From: JBDSSS01 sp038224055
GTDB lineage: Bacteria; Actinomycetota; Actinomycetes; Actinomycetales; Dermatophilaceae
Direction of reading: 5' to 3'
Assembly (NCBI GenBank): GCA_038224055.1
Contig: JBBRGO010000039.1
Location: forward strand, 1 to 17,801
Length of the DNA: 17,801 nt
The position numbers and the translations under genes were made by a program. Position 1 is the stretch's first letter. Each line of letters opens with the position of its first letter. Below are positions 7,360 through 14,478 of the stretch, piece after piece. The notes beneath the pieces were generated by a model. It was not told the DNA's origin and ran no database searches. It saw nothing but the letters and a program-made list of their open reading frames with translations.

Positions 7360-7365
7360 TAGGGT
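7360..7365 (+). promoter_or_regulatory. -10 element of the glnA promoter
   Basis: TAGGGT lies just downstream of the GlnR box, predicting a start near 7372 and a leader of about 75 nt. No -35 consensus is present at the expected place, which fits dependence on an activator. Confidence 0.55.
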
Positions 7366-7446
7366 CGTGATCGACAACACGAGGTCGTTGCCCCCTTTCC
7401 GCACGCCGAGATCGGGTGCCGCTCTCGCCCCACATCAGGAGGTTGG

Positions 7447-8871
7447 ATGTTCAGCTCAGCTGACGAGGTCCTCAGCTACATCAAGGACGAGGACGTCAAG
7501 TTCGTCGACATTCGTTTCTGTGACCTGCCCGGGGTCATGCAGCACTTCAACGTGCCTGCCGAGTCGGTGGACGAGGACTTCTTCACGGTCGGCCAGATGT
7601 TCGACGGATCCTCGATCCGCGGCTTCCAGGCCATCCACGAGTCCGACATGAAGCTCGTCCCCGACCCCGCGACAGCCTTCATCGACCCGTACCGCGTCGA
7701 GAAGACGCTGGTCATGAACTTCTCCATCCTCGACCCCTTCACGGACGAGCGCTACAGCCGCGACCCGCGCAACATCGCGACCAAGGCCGAGGAGTACCTC
7801 AAGTCGACCGGTATCGCCGACACGGCCTACTTCGGCGCCGAGGCGGAGTTCTACATCTTCGACGACGTGCGCTTCGAGACGAAGGCCAACGCGAGCTACT
7901 ACTACCTCGACTCCGTCGAGGCCGCGTGGAACACCGGCCGCGAGGAGGAGGGTGGCAACCAGGGTTACAAGACCCGGTACAAGGGCGGTTACTTCCCCGT
8001 CTCGCCCGTCGACCACTTCGCCGACTTCCGCGACAGGATCTGCCTCGAGCTGAAGGAGGTCGGTCTCAACGTCGAGCGCAGCCACCACGAGGTCGGCACC
8101 GCCGGTCAGATGGAGATCAACTACCGGTTCAACACGCTGCTCCACTCGGGCGACGACCTGATGAAGTTCAAGTACGTCGTGAAGAACCGCGCCTGGGCCG
8201 AGGGCCACAGCGCGACGTTCATGCCGAAGCCGATCTTCGGTGACAACGGCTCGGGCATGCACACCCACCAGTCGCTCTGGAAGGACGGCGAGCCGCTCTT
8301 CTACGACGAGCGTGGCTACGGCGGCCTGTCCGACCTCGCGCGCTGGTACATCGGTGGGCTGCTCAAGCACGCGCCGTCGCTGCTCGCGTTCACGAACCCG
8401 ACGGTCAACTCCTACCACCGTCTCGTCCCCGGCTACGAGGCCCCGGTCAACCTGGTCTACTCGGCGCGCAACCGCTCGGCCTGCGTCCGCATCCCGATCA
8501 CCGGGACCTCGGCGAAGGCCAAGCGCATCGAGTTCCGCGTGCCCGACCCGTCGGCCAACCCCTACCTGTGCTTCGCGGCGCAGCTGATGGCCGGCCTCGA
8601 CGGCATCAAGAACCGGATCGAGCCCCCCGAGCCGGTCGACAAGGACCTCTACGAGCTGCCGCCCGAGGAGCACGCGGCGATCGAGCAGGTCCCCGGGTCG
8701 CTCCCGGCCGTCCTCGACGCCCTCGAGGCCGACCACGAGTACCTGCTCGAGGGCGGGGTCTTCACCGAGGACCTCATCGCGACATGGGTCGAGTACAAGC
8801 GGAAGAACGAGGTGGACCCGATCCGCTTCCGTCCGCACCCGCACGAGTTCGAGATGTACTACGACATCTGA
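7447..8871 (+). CDS. glnA: Type I glutamine synthetase
   Basis: Makes glutamine from glutamate, ammonia and ATP in the cytoplasm; the family forms a dodecamer. The 474 residues are full length for GSI-beta. Visible motifs are FDGSSIRGF, the metal-site helix KPIFGDNGSGMHTHQS, the substrate-loop NRSACVRIP, and the adenylylation loop DKDLYELPPEE with Tyr402 as the expected AMP-modified residue, which implies control by GlnE elsewhere in the genome. The ATG has AGGAGG at 7437-7442, 4 nt upstream. Transcription is likely under GlnR, and a GC hairpin lies 47 nt after the stop. It is the best-supported gene in the window. Confidence 0.98.
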   Translation: MFSSADEVLSYIKDEDVKFVDIRFCDLPGVMQHFNVPAESVDEDFFTVGQMFDGSSIRGFQAIHESDMKLVPDPATAFIDPYRVEKTLVMNFSILDPFTDERYSRDPRNIATKAEEYLKSTGIADTAYFGAEAEFYIFDDVRFETKANASYYYLDSVEAAWNTGREEEGGNQGYKTRYKGGYFPVSPVDHFADFRDRICLELKEVGLNVERSHHEVGTAGQMEINYRFNTLLHSGDDLMKFKYVVKNRAWAEGHSATFMPKPIFGDNGSGMHTHQSLWKDGEPLFYDERGYGGLSDLARWYIGGLLKHAPSLLAFTNPTVNSYHRLVPGYEAPVNLVYSARNRSACVRIPITGTSAKAKRIEFRVPDPSANPYLCFAAQLMAGLDGIKNRIEPPEPVDKDLYELPPEEHAAIEQVPGSLPAVLDALEADHEYLLEGGVFTEDLIATWVEYKRKNEVDPIRFRPHPHEFEMYYDI

Positions 8872-8918
8872 TCGGGCGCCGCAGCCTTGGGCGACTCCCT
8901 TGTGAGACAACCGCTTTC

Positions 8919-8950
8919 GAGACGCGGGCCCCCCTGGGGGCCCGCGTCTC
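8919..8950 (+). terminator. GC-rich hairpin terminator after glnA
   Basis: A perfect 14-bp stem (8919-8932 with 8937-8950) and a 4-nt loop. No U-tract follows, as is common for actinobacterial terminators. Confidence 0.75.
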
Positions 8951-9043
8951 CCGTTGGTCGGTCACCGAGGCGAGTCTCCGCCCTCCACCTGCGAGCAGGC
9001 ACGCGACCGCTCCGACACCCGGTCCGGGCAGCTGGGGCCAGGG

Positions 9044-9052
9044 TGCTATCAT
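9044..9052 (+). promoter_or_regulatory. Extended -10 promoter, leaderless, for the kmtR-like gene
   Basis: TGCTATCAT forms an extended -10 (TGn plus TATCAT at 9047-9052). The hexamer ends 6 nt before the ATG at 9059 and no Shine-Dalgarno is present. No -35 is visible, which an extended -10 can tolerate. Confidence 0.6.
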
Positions 9053-9070
9053 CTGCGCATGGATGCAGAT
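9051..9070. promoter_or_regulatory. Candidate KmtR-type operator (inverted repeat over the start point)
   Basis: ATCTGC (9051-9056) and GCAGAT (9065-9070) are exact inverted arms separated by 8 nt; inside them GCAT and ATGC flank GG. The dyad centre (9060/9061) falls on the predicted transcription start and start codon, and one arm overlaps the -10. This is an ideal position for autorepression by an ArsR-family dimer. I could not compare it with a published KmtR operator. Confidence 0.5.
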
Positions 9071-9448
9071 ACGCAGGATGGGCGCCTGCCGGGTGAGCAG
9101 GTCGAGCTTGCCGTCGAGATATTCCGCATGCTGGCCGACGGCACCCGCATCCGGCTGCTCTGGGCGCTGCGTGACACCGAACTTTCTGTGAACGAGCTCG
9201 CCGAGTCCGTCGGCAAACCGGCTCCAGCCGTCTCCCAGCACCTGGCCAAGCTGCGGATGGCTCGGATGGTCCGCACCCGACGCGAGGGCAACCAGGTGTT
9301 CTACCGGGTGGAGAACGATCACGTCGCGAGCCTCGTCCGCGGCGCGATCCACAACGCCGAGCACGCGTACGACGGCATCCCCGCGCACCACCGGTCCGTG
9401 GCGGCCTCGCGCGTCACACCGATCATCGGCAGGGACCAGCGCCGATGA
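9059..9448 (+). CDS. kmtR: ArsR-family metal sensor, KmtR-like (Ni/Co)
   Basis: Dimeric winged-helix repressor that releases DNA when bound to metal. The 129 residues contain the recognition helix region SVNELAESVGKPAPAVSQHLAKL (43-65). The residues I recall as the Mycobacterium tuberculosis KmtR Ni/Co ligands (His88, Glu101, His102, His110, His111) are all present at the same numbers, in NDH, NAEH and IPAHH. Overall wording is also close to KmtR. The start at 9059 gives that numbering and sits 6 nt after a -10 hexamer. A longer in-frame extension upstream has no similarity. The stop overlaps the start of a CDF exporter gene (ATGA), so sensor and exporter form one unit. Confidence 0.9.
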   Translation: MDADTQDGRLPGEQVELAVEIFRMLADGTRIRLLWALRDTELSVNELAESVGKPAPAVSQHLAKLRMARMVRTRREGNQVFYRVENDHVASLVRGAIHNAEHAYDGIPAHHRSVAASRVTPIIGRDQRR

Positions 9449-10464
9449 GCGACAAGCACCACGACCACCCGCACGACCACCCGCACGACCACCCGCACGA
9501 GCGGATGCATGGCCTGTTGGGCTGGGTGCGCCACGCGCTCAGTCCGCATTCGCACGACGCAGCGGACTCCATCGACTCCGCCCTGGAGTCGAGCGCCCGC
9601 GGTATCCGTGCCGTCAAGATCAGCCTCGTCCTCCTCGGTGTGACCGCCGCCGCGCAGCTCGTCGTCGTCCAGGTCTCCGGCTCCGTCGCCCTGCTCGCCG
9701 ATACGATCCACAACTTCTCGGACGCCCTCACCGCCGTGCCCCTGTGGATCGCCTTCGCGCTCGGTCGCAGAGCCACCACCCGGCGCTACACGTATGGCTA
9801 CGGGCGGGCCGAGGACCTCGCCGGACTCTTCGTCATCGCCATGATCGCGCTGTCGGCCGCACTGGCCGGTTGGGAGGCCGTCGACCGGCTGCTGACCCCC
9901 GCGCCGGTCGAGAACGTCGGATGGGTGGCACTGGCGGGTTTCGTCGGCTTCCTGGGCAACGAGACCGTGGCCCTGTTCCGCATTCGCGAGGGCCGCGCCA
10001 TCGGCTCAGCCGCCCTGGTCGCCGACGGTCACCACGCCCGCACCGACGGCTTCACGTCGCTGGCGGTGCTCGTCGGGGCCGGCGGCGTCGCGATCGGCTG
10101 GAACTGGGCCGATGCCGTCGTCGGTCTCGCCATCACCCTCGCCATCGTCATGGTGCTGCGCACTGCGGCGCGGGACGTCTTCCGCCGGCTCATGGACGGT
10201 GTTGAGCCTGAGCTCGTCGAGGCCGCCGAGAACACCCTGGCCGAGGTCCCCGGCGTCACGGCCGTGCGGCGCGTCCGGATGCGCTGGATCGGCCACGAGA
10301 TCCACGCCGAGGCCGAGCTCGACGTCGACGCCACCACGAGCCTGGCCGACGCACACGTGCTCGCTCACCGCGCCGAGGCCGTCCTCGTGCGCACCACCCC
10401 CAAGCTCACGACGGCCACCATCCACGCCTACCCCTCCCACGCGCGCACACCCCTGGACGTGTAA
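9445..10464 (+). CDS. Cation diffusion facilitator (CDF) family metal exporter
   Basis: Proton-coupled divalent metal exporter in the cytoplasmic membrane, 339 residues. The N-terminus is very His-rich (residues 5-22, repeated HDHP), followed by a second His cluster near residue 36. Six helices are visible from about residue 52 to 245. The HxxxD metal-site motifs are His89/Asp93 in helix 2 and His197/Asp201 in helix 5. A soluble C-terminal domain (about 250-335) has the usual CDF layout (VPGVTAVRRVRMRWIGHEIHAEAELDVD). Coupling to the KmtR-like sensor suggests Ni, Co or Zn as cargo. Metal choice is inferred from the regulator, not from the transporter itself. Confidence 0.92.
   Translation: MSDKHHDHPHDHPHDHPHERMHGLLGWVRHALSPHSHDAADSIDSALESSARGIRAVKISLVLLGVTAAAQLVVVQVSGSVALLADTIHNFSDALTAVPLWIAFALGRRATTRRYTYGYGRAEDLAGLFVIAMIALSAALAGWEAVDRLLTPAPVENVGWVALAGFVGFLGNETVALFRIREGRAIGSAALVADGHHARTDGFTSLAVLVGAGGVAIGWNWADAVVGLAITLAIVMVLRTAARDVFRRLMDGVEPELVEAAENTLAEVPGVTAVRRVRMRWIGHEIHAEAELDVDATTSLADAHVLAHRAEAVLVRTTPKLTTATIHAYPSHARTPLDV
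9460..9495 (+). repeat. Three 12-bp tandem repeats encoding HDHP
   Basis: CACGACCACCCG is repeated exactly three times at the 5' end of the CDF gene. Because the unit is a multiple of three, copy-number change would lengthen or shorten the His-rich metal-binding tail without breaking the frame. Confidence 0.85.
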
Positions 10465-10531
10465 CCCGGGTGCGGAGCGGCAGCCGGCCACCCCCGTTCT
10501 GCACGCCCGGGCCCGGGACCCGCGCCCCGTT

Positions 10532-10551
10532 GGATCTTGACCAAACCTTCA
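10532..10551 (+). promoter_or_regulatory. CopR-like tandem box upstream of the multicopper oxidase
   Basis: GGATCTTGA and AAACCTTCA lie in tandem, separated by CC (11-bp period, typical for OmpR-type regulators). Read on the other strand this is TGAAGGTTT-nn-TCAAGATCC. The CopR box I recall from Corynebacterium glutamicum is TGAAGATTTnnTGAAGATTT, so the halves match at 8 of 9 and 6 of 9 positions. It sits 125 nt before the oxidase start; the exact promoter hexamers are unclear. Confidence 0.5.
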
Positions 10552-10676
10552 GGGAACGCCAGTCGGACCTGTACCCGTGGCCCGCATCCTTGAGAGCACG
10601 TGGACGAACGTCTGCACACCGCCACTCGACCGGATGCTCTCTCGCACTGCGTGGCCTCCGTGTTTCGGAAGGACCG

Positions 10677-12233
10677 ATGGACCCTCACACCGACCAGACA
10701 CAGCAGCGCCCCGCGCATCCGTCGGGCCTGCGCCCGGGCGCGCCCGTGAACCGGCGCACCCTGTTGCTCGGCGGGCTCGGCGTGGCCGGGATCGGCGCGG
10801 CAGCGGCGTGCTCGACGGGTGCAACCACCGTCTCCGGGCCGGCGGCGGTCAGCACCCGTACGACCATTCCGGCCTCCTCCCCGCTGGCGCCGACCCCGGG
10901 ACAGCGCGTGCGCAGCTTCACGCTGAACCCTCGACCGGTCACCCTCGACCTCGGTGGGGTCAACGTGCGCACCTGGGCCTATGGCGACGAGGTCCCCGGC
11001 ACCGCGCTGCGCGCATCCGCCGGGGACCTGCTGCGCGTCGCGGTCCGCAACGACCTCCCCGACCCCACCACCGTGCACTGGCACGGCATCCGGTTGCGGA
11101 ACGTGGCTGACGGCGTCCCCGGCCTGACCCAGGAGCCGATCGCACCCGGCGCGAGCTACGACTACGAGTTCGCGGCGCCCGACCCCGGGACGTACTTCTT
11201 CCACCCCCACGTCGGGGTCCAGCTCGACCGGGCCTTGTACGCGCCCCTCATCATCGAGGACCCACACGAGCCGGGTGGCTACGACCGCGAATGGGTGCTG
11301 GTCCTCGACGACTGGCTCGACGGGACCGGCGCCACTCCCGACCAGGTCCTCGCGCGGCTCACGGCCGCGACCGCATCGGGCGAGGCCGGCATGGGTGGCA
11401 TGGGTGGCATGGAGGGGATGGGCGGGATGGGCGGCTCGACGGGCTCACCCTTCGGCGACGCCGGCGACGTCTCGTACCCGTACTACCTGGCCAACGGGCG
11501 CATCTCGACCGCGCCGCAGACGTTTACGGCCAAACCGGGCGAACGCATCCGCATGCGCATCATCAACGCCGCCTCCGACACCATCTTCTCCGTCGCCCTC
11601 GGCGACCACCAGCTGAGCGTCACCCACACGGACGGCTACCCGGTACAGCCCCGCACCACCGATGCGCTCTACATCGGGATGGGCGAACGCTACGACGTGA
11701 TCGTCACCGCCAAGGACGGCGTCTTCCCGCTGCTTGCGGTCCCCGTCGGCAAGGAGCCGCAGACGGGCCCGGCCGCGGCCCAGGCGATGGCGCTGCTGCG
11801 CACCGGTGCGGGATCGGCGCCGCCCCCCACTGTGCGACCCGCCCAGCTCGGTGGTGAGATCCTCATGGTGCACGACCTCGCGCCGACGGACGCCGCACGG
11901 TTGACGGCCCGGACCCCGGACCGCACCACACCCTTGACCCTCGACGGACAGATGACCCCGTACGCCTGGGGGATGAACGGTGCGCCGTTCGGGAGCAACA
12001 CACCCCTGACGGTCGGCCACGGCGAGCGCCTGCGGCTCGAGGTGACCAACCGGACGATGATGGTGCACCCGCTGCACGTGCACGGTCACACGTTCGCCCT
12101 CGCGGACAGCGGCATCCGCAAGGACACCGTCCTGGTGCGCCCGATGGAACGACTCTCCGTCGACCTCGAGGCCGACAACGTCGGCCGTTGGATGGTCCAC
12201 TGCCACAACATCTATCACGCAGAGGCGGCATGA
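10677..12233 (+). CDS. Tat-exported multicopper oxidase, C-terminus truncated by a likely frameshift
   Basis: Extracytoplasmic multicopper oxidase; relatives oxidise Cu(I) or phenols at the expense of oxygen. The 518 residues start with a Tat signal (Arg26-Arg27 in NRRTLLLGG) and Cys45, a possible lipid-anchor site. Copper motifs are HWHG (134-137), HPH (176-178), HPLHVHGH (464-471) and HCHNIYH (508-514). A Met/Gly-rich stretch begins at Met239 (five MGG or MEG units), a feature of copper-binding loops in CueO-like enzymes. The frame stops right after HAEAA, one residue before the position of the usual axial Met (Cys509 plus 10). The expected tail (MMIELRYM) lies in the next frame and ends overlapping the downstream gene. 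Start 10677 has GGAAGGA 3 nt upstream. Likely copper-regulated through the box at 10532-10551. Confidence 0.88.
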   Translation: MDPHTDQTQQRPAHPSGLRPGAPVNRRTLLLGGLGVAGIGAAAACSTGATTVSGPAAVSTRTTIPASSPLAPTPGQRVRSFTLNPRPVTLDLGGVNVRTWAYGDEVPGTALRASAGDLLRVAVRNDLPDPTTVHWHGIRLRNVADGVPGLTQEPIAPGASYDYEFAAPDPGTYFFHPHVGVQLDRALYAPLIIEDPHEPGGYDREWVLVLDDWLDGTGATPDQVLARLTAATASGEAGMGGMGGMEGMGGMGGSTGSPFGDAGDVSYPYYLANGRISTAPQTFTAKPGERIRMRIINAASDTIFSVALGDHQLSVTHTDGYPVQPRTTDALYIGMGERYDVIVTAKDGVFPLLAVPVGKEPQTGPAAAQAMALLRTGAGSAPPPTVRPAQLGGEILMVHDLAPTDAARLTARTPDRTTPLTLDGQMTPYAWGMNGAPFGSNTPLTVGHGERLRLEVTNRTMMVHPLHVHGHTFALADSGIRKDTVLVRPMERLSVDLEADNVGRWMVHCHNIYHAEAA

Positions 12234-12256
12234 TGATCGAGCTGAGGTACATGTGA
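12230..12256 (+). other. Out-of-frame C-terminal tail of the multicopper oxidase
   Basis: Eight codons (MMIELRYM) plus TGA, one base out of register with the oxidase. They supply the residues expected after HCHNIYHAEA, including the axial Met, and the TGA overlaps the next gene's GTG by the usual 4 nt (GTGA). A single missing G in the GGCGGC run just before would explain it. Confidence 0.75.
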
Positions 12257-13338
12257 GCCCGGACCGTCAGTCGCTCTCAGCCTCCCCTTCCTCCAGGCCC
12301 ACGGCGATCTCAGCCGGCCCCGACGTGCCCCGCCGCCACCTCCTGCGCGGCGTGATCGGGCTCGGCGCTCTCGCCACGACGAGCGCTGTCGTCACCGCGT
12401 GCAGCAGCCCCGGCGCCGACACCACCTCACGGTCGGCGACCGCACCGGTGGGGCCCGGGCCGGCCGGCGCGCCTGCGTCCGGCTCCCCCGGCCACGTCCA
12501 TGCCGCCGCGTTCGCACCCGATGGCGCCCACGCCCTCATCGCGACCCACACCGGCCTCTACACGCTGGCCGGCGAGGGCTCCACCACGGCCGGAGAGCAC
12601 GGACCGACCCTCGCGCGGATCGGTCCACAGATCGACCTGATGGGCTTCACGGTCGCCCCTGACGGCGCCTACCTCGCCTCCGGCCACCCGGACCCGAGCG
12701 TCGGGCTGCCGCAGCCGATGGGACTGGCCCGCTCCACCGACCAGGGCCGCACCTGGCAGGTCATCTCTCGAGGTGGCGAGTCCGACTTCCACACCCTCAC
12801 GGCCAGCACCCGCGGCGTTCTCGCCTACGACGGAGTCCTGCGTTTCTCCCCCGACCTGCGCACCTGGCAGACCAGGACGATCCCGGCACCGCCCCGAATG
12901 CTCAGTGCCCACCACGACACGGGACATGCCCTGGCCACGACCGAGCAGGGTCTGCTCCTCAGCGTCGACGACGGGCTCGGCTGGCAGATGCTGTCACCAC
13001 CGGCGTTCGTGACCCACGCCGTGTGGGCCGCCGCCGACACCGTCGTCGCCATCACGACGGACCGGGTCCTCGTCCTCAGCCGTGACAGCGGAACCACGTG
13101 GCTGGCGGGGCCCGCGCCGGTGGCCGTACCGGCAGGTGCCGGCGAGCTCGGACCCGCCACCGCCCTGGCCTGCCGGGTCACGTCCGGCCGCCCGGCCACC
13201 CCCACCCCGGCGGGGACGAGCACGCCGACATCCACACTCGCGCAGGCCCCTCCGGGTCCACCCGAGGTCCTCGTCGTCGTCGGCCACCTCGCCGTCCTCA
13301 CTCGCGACCTCGGCGTCACCAGCGAGCTACTCCGATAG
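12253..13338 (+). CDS. Tat lipoprotein, F510_1955-like beta-propeller (BNR/sialidase-type repeats)
   Basis: Exported protein of 361 residues with a Tat signal (Arg27-Arg28 in RRHLLRGV) and a lipobox VTAC with Cys50. The mature part resembles what databases call F510_1955 family glycosylhydrolase: GHVHAAAF near residue 77, a GFTVAPDG...ASGHPDP segment, and BNR-type repeats such as STDQGRTW, SVDDGLGW and SRDSGTTW, indicating a beta-propeller. No catalytic glycosidase residues can be assigned, so the glycosidase name should not be read as function. Start GTG 12253 has GAGG 5 nt upstream and overlaps the restored oxidase stop, so it is probably coupled to the oxidase. A Pro/Thr-rich insert (about 315-330) precedes the last strand. 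Confidence 0.8.
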   Translation: MSPDRQSLSASPSSRPTAISAGPDVPRRHLLRGVIGLGALATTSAVVTACSSPGADTTSRSATAPVGPGPAGAPASGSPGHVHAAAFAPDGAHALIATHTGLYTLAGEGSTTAGEHGPTLARIGPQIDLMGFTVAPDGAYLASGHPDPSVGLPQPMGLARSTDQGRTWQVISRGGESDFHTLTASTRGVLAYDGVLRFSPDLRTWQTRTIPAPPRMLSAHHDTGHALATTEQGLLLSVDDGLGWQMLSPPAFVTHAVWAAADTVVAITTDRVLVLSRDSGTTWLAGPAPVAVPAGAGELGPATALACRVTSGRPATPTPAGTSTPTSTLAQAPPGPPEVLVVVGHLAVLTRDLGVTSELLR

Positions 13339-13369
13339 GGCTTGAGGAGGGGCCTGCCCGCGGTTTTCT

Positions 13370-13656
13370 TCAGTGCGGGGCGTTCGAGCGAGTCGCGAAA
13401 GCCGCCGCGAGGCGTTGCTCGGCATCGGCGGTGCTCGTCAGGGTCGGCCTGGAGCGCCTCGTAGGCCAAGATCGGCCGACGCGGTCCGAGGACCACCTGC
13501 GACTCGACGTCGACGTCGAGCTTCTCCTTGAGGACCGCCTTGAGGTCAATCTCCGTGAGGATGCAAAACCTCTGCTCCTCCAGTGCCTCGCGCACCGCCA
13601 CGACGGCCTCGTCATGGTCGTGGTTGATCGTGGTGCTGACAGGTGAAGCTGCTCAT
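13370..13656 (-). pseudogene. Decayed DUF302 gene (paralogue of the gene at 17188-17589)
   Basis: The minus strand clearly aligns with the intact DUF302 gene at the right end, including MSSFT at the start, an almost identical LTEIDLKAVLKEKLDVD block, an LAYEA.QADP block and the terminal ADA.QRL.AAFAT. Two lesions are visible. One extra base after the fifth codon shifts the frame and gives a stop after 14 residues. An internal deletion of about 116 nt removes the region from about residue 73 to 116 of the intact protein, including two Cys and the MMGLSDNPA motif. The length is 287 nt against 402 nt. The Cys59 equivalent is also replaced (GPRRP). No function is expected. Confidence 0.87.
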
Positions 13657-13801
13657 GAGGTCGTCCTCGCACGCCGTCCGGGTGCCCTCGAACCGACAGT
13701 TCGGTCGCCCGGCTGACACCGTGGGATGCCAGTCCATCGTGGCGCGGGGCGCCGTCGAACGTCCCGGGCCACTTCCGGTCCACGACGAGGTGGAGTTGAC
13801 T
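13370..13801. repeat. Direct repeat, left copy (decayed DUF302 gene and its upstream region)
   Basis: Pairs with 17188-17734 in the same orientation. Beyond the gene, the 145 nt upstream of the start codon align without gaps to the right copy and end at the same AGTTGACTGG. Identity in this upstream part is roughly two thirds by eye, so the duplication is not recent. The stretch 13339-13369 before it and 13802-13878 after it show no gene. Confidence 0.7.
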
Positions 13802-13878
13802 GGCCCTACGGGAGTGGTGACGGCTCCGAGCGGGCGATCGGAGCGCGAAGCCGGACGCAGAACGAGACGAGGAGAGCC

Positions 13879-14244
13879 ATGAGCGAGACCGGTGCAGGCG
13901 AGGCGATCGACCCGGCGGCCAGGCCGAGCGGCACCGGCTGCGTGGACTGCGATCAGCAGACGCCCCAAGGCTGGTGGTTCCACCTGCGACGGTGCGCGGC
14001 CTGCGGCCACGTGGGCTGCTGCGACTCCTCGCCGGCGCAGCACGCCTCCGGTCACTATGCCCTCACCGGCCATCCCGTCATGCAGAGCTTCGAGCCGGGC
14101 GAGGACTGGTACTGGGACTTCACGAACCAGCGGATGTCCGGTGGCCCGGAGCTCGCCCGGCCCACGGCTCACCCCGACGACCAACCCGTCCCCGGCCCGT
14201 GGGACCGGGTACCCGCGGACTGGATGACCCGGCTGCGCGAGTGA
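13879..14244 (+). CDS. UBP-type zinc finger protein
   Basis: Small cytoplasmic protein of 121 residues built around a ZnF-UBP domain. The zinc-ligand pattern is easy to follow: Cys21-x2-Cys24, Cys39-x2-Cys42, Cys47/Cys48, then His55, His59 and His65. The fold in eukaryotes binds the ubiquitin C-terminus; stand-alone bacterial copies are common in actinobacteria and their partner is unknown. The C-terminal half (WYWDFTNQRM to DWMTRLRE) is Trp-rich and shows no second domain. The ATG has GAGGAGAG 3 nt upstream. It stands divergently from the DUF302 pseudogene and has no obvious promoter hexamers apart from TTGACT at 13796-13801. Confidence 0.85.
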   Translation: MSETGAGEAIDPAARPSGTGCVDCDQQTPQGWWFHLRRCAACGHVGCCDSSPAQHASGHYALTGHPVMQSFEPGEDWYWDFTNQRMSGGPELARPTAHPDDQPVPGPWDRVPADWMTRLRE

Positions 14245-14361
14245 CTCCGACGACGACGGCTGCCGACGGCGGAGATCTCGGGACTGATCGGGTCGGGTTC
14301 ACCGGAGCCCGTTCCGACCCTTCCCGCGCAGTCCGGACCGCGAGCCCGGCACGACACCAGT

Positions 14362-14381
14362 CGAGTTTCACGGAGGCTTCA
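14362..14381 (+). promoter_or_regulatory. CopR-like tandem box upstream of the DUF2202 gene
   Basis: CGAGTTTCA and GAGGCTTCA are arranged in tandem around CG with an 11-bp period, the same layout as the box before the multicopper oxidase. Both halves end in TTCA, the conserved end of the recalled CopR half-site; the outer positions match poorly (5 and 6 of 9). It lies about 98 nt before the DUF2202 ATG. A TAGAAG at 14421-14426 could be the -10. Confidence 0.4.
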
Positions 14382-14478
14382 CACGCGCGCACACAGAGCC
14401 CTCACACCCATGCAGTCAACTAGAAGTAAGGCCCCACACGGAGCCTCGGCCCACGGGCCTCGTTGACGGGAGATCACC

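Noticed and set aside
7456..8910. A 484-codon open frame antisense to glnA
   Set aside because: GC-rich coding DNA with GC-biased third positions often opens antisense frames; this one has no recognisable domain and lies opposite a certain gene.
10506..10517. Self-complementary CCCGGGCCCGGG after the CDF gene, considered as a terminator
   Set aside because: It leaves no usable loop and no U-tract; likely GC-rich background.
12221..12236. Programmed -1 ribosomal frameshifting to produce the full oxidase
   Set aside because: A -1 slip at GCA-TGA would restore the tail, but there is no slippery heptamer and no clear stimulatory hairpin; a sequence error or mutation is simpler.
14297..14326. 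GTTCACC followed by GTTCCGA, considered as a PhoP (phosphate) box
   Set aside because: Spacing is 14 rather than 11 bp and the second unit is a poor match.
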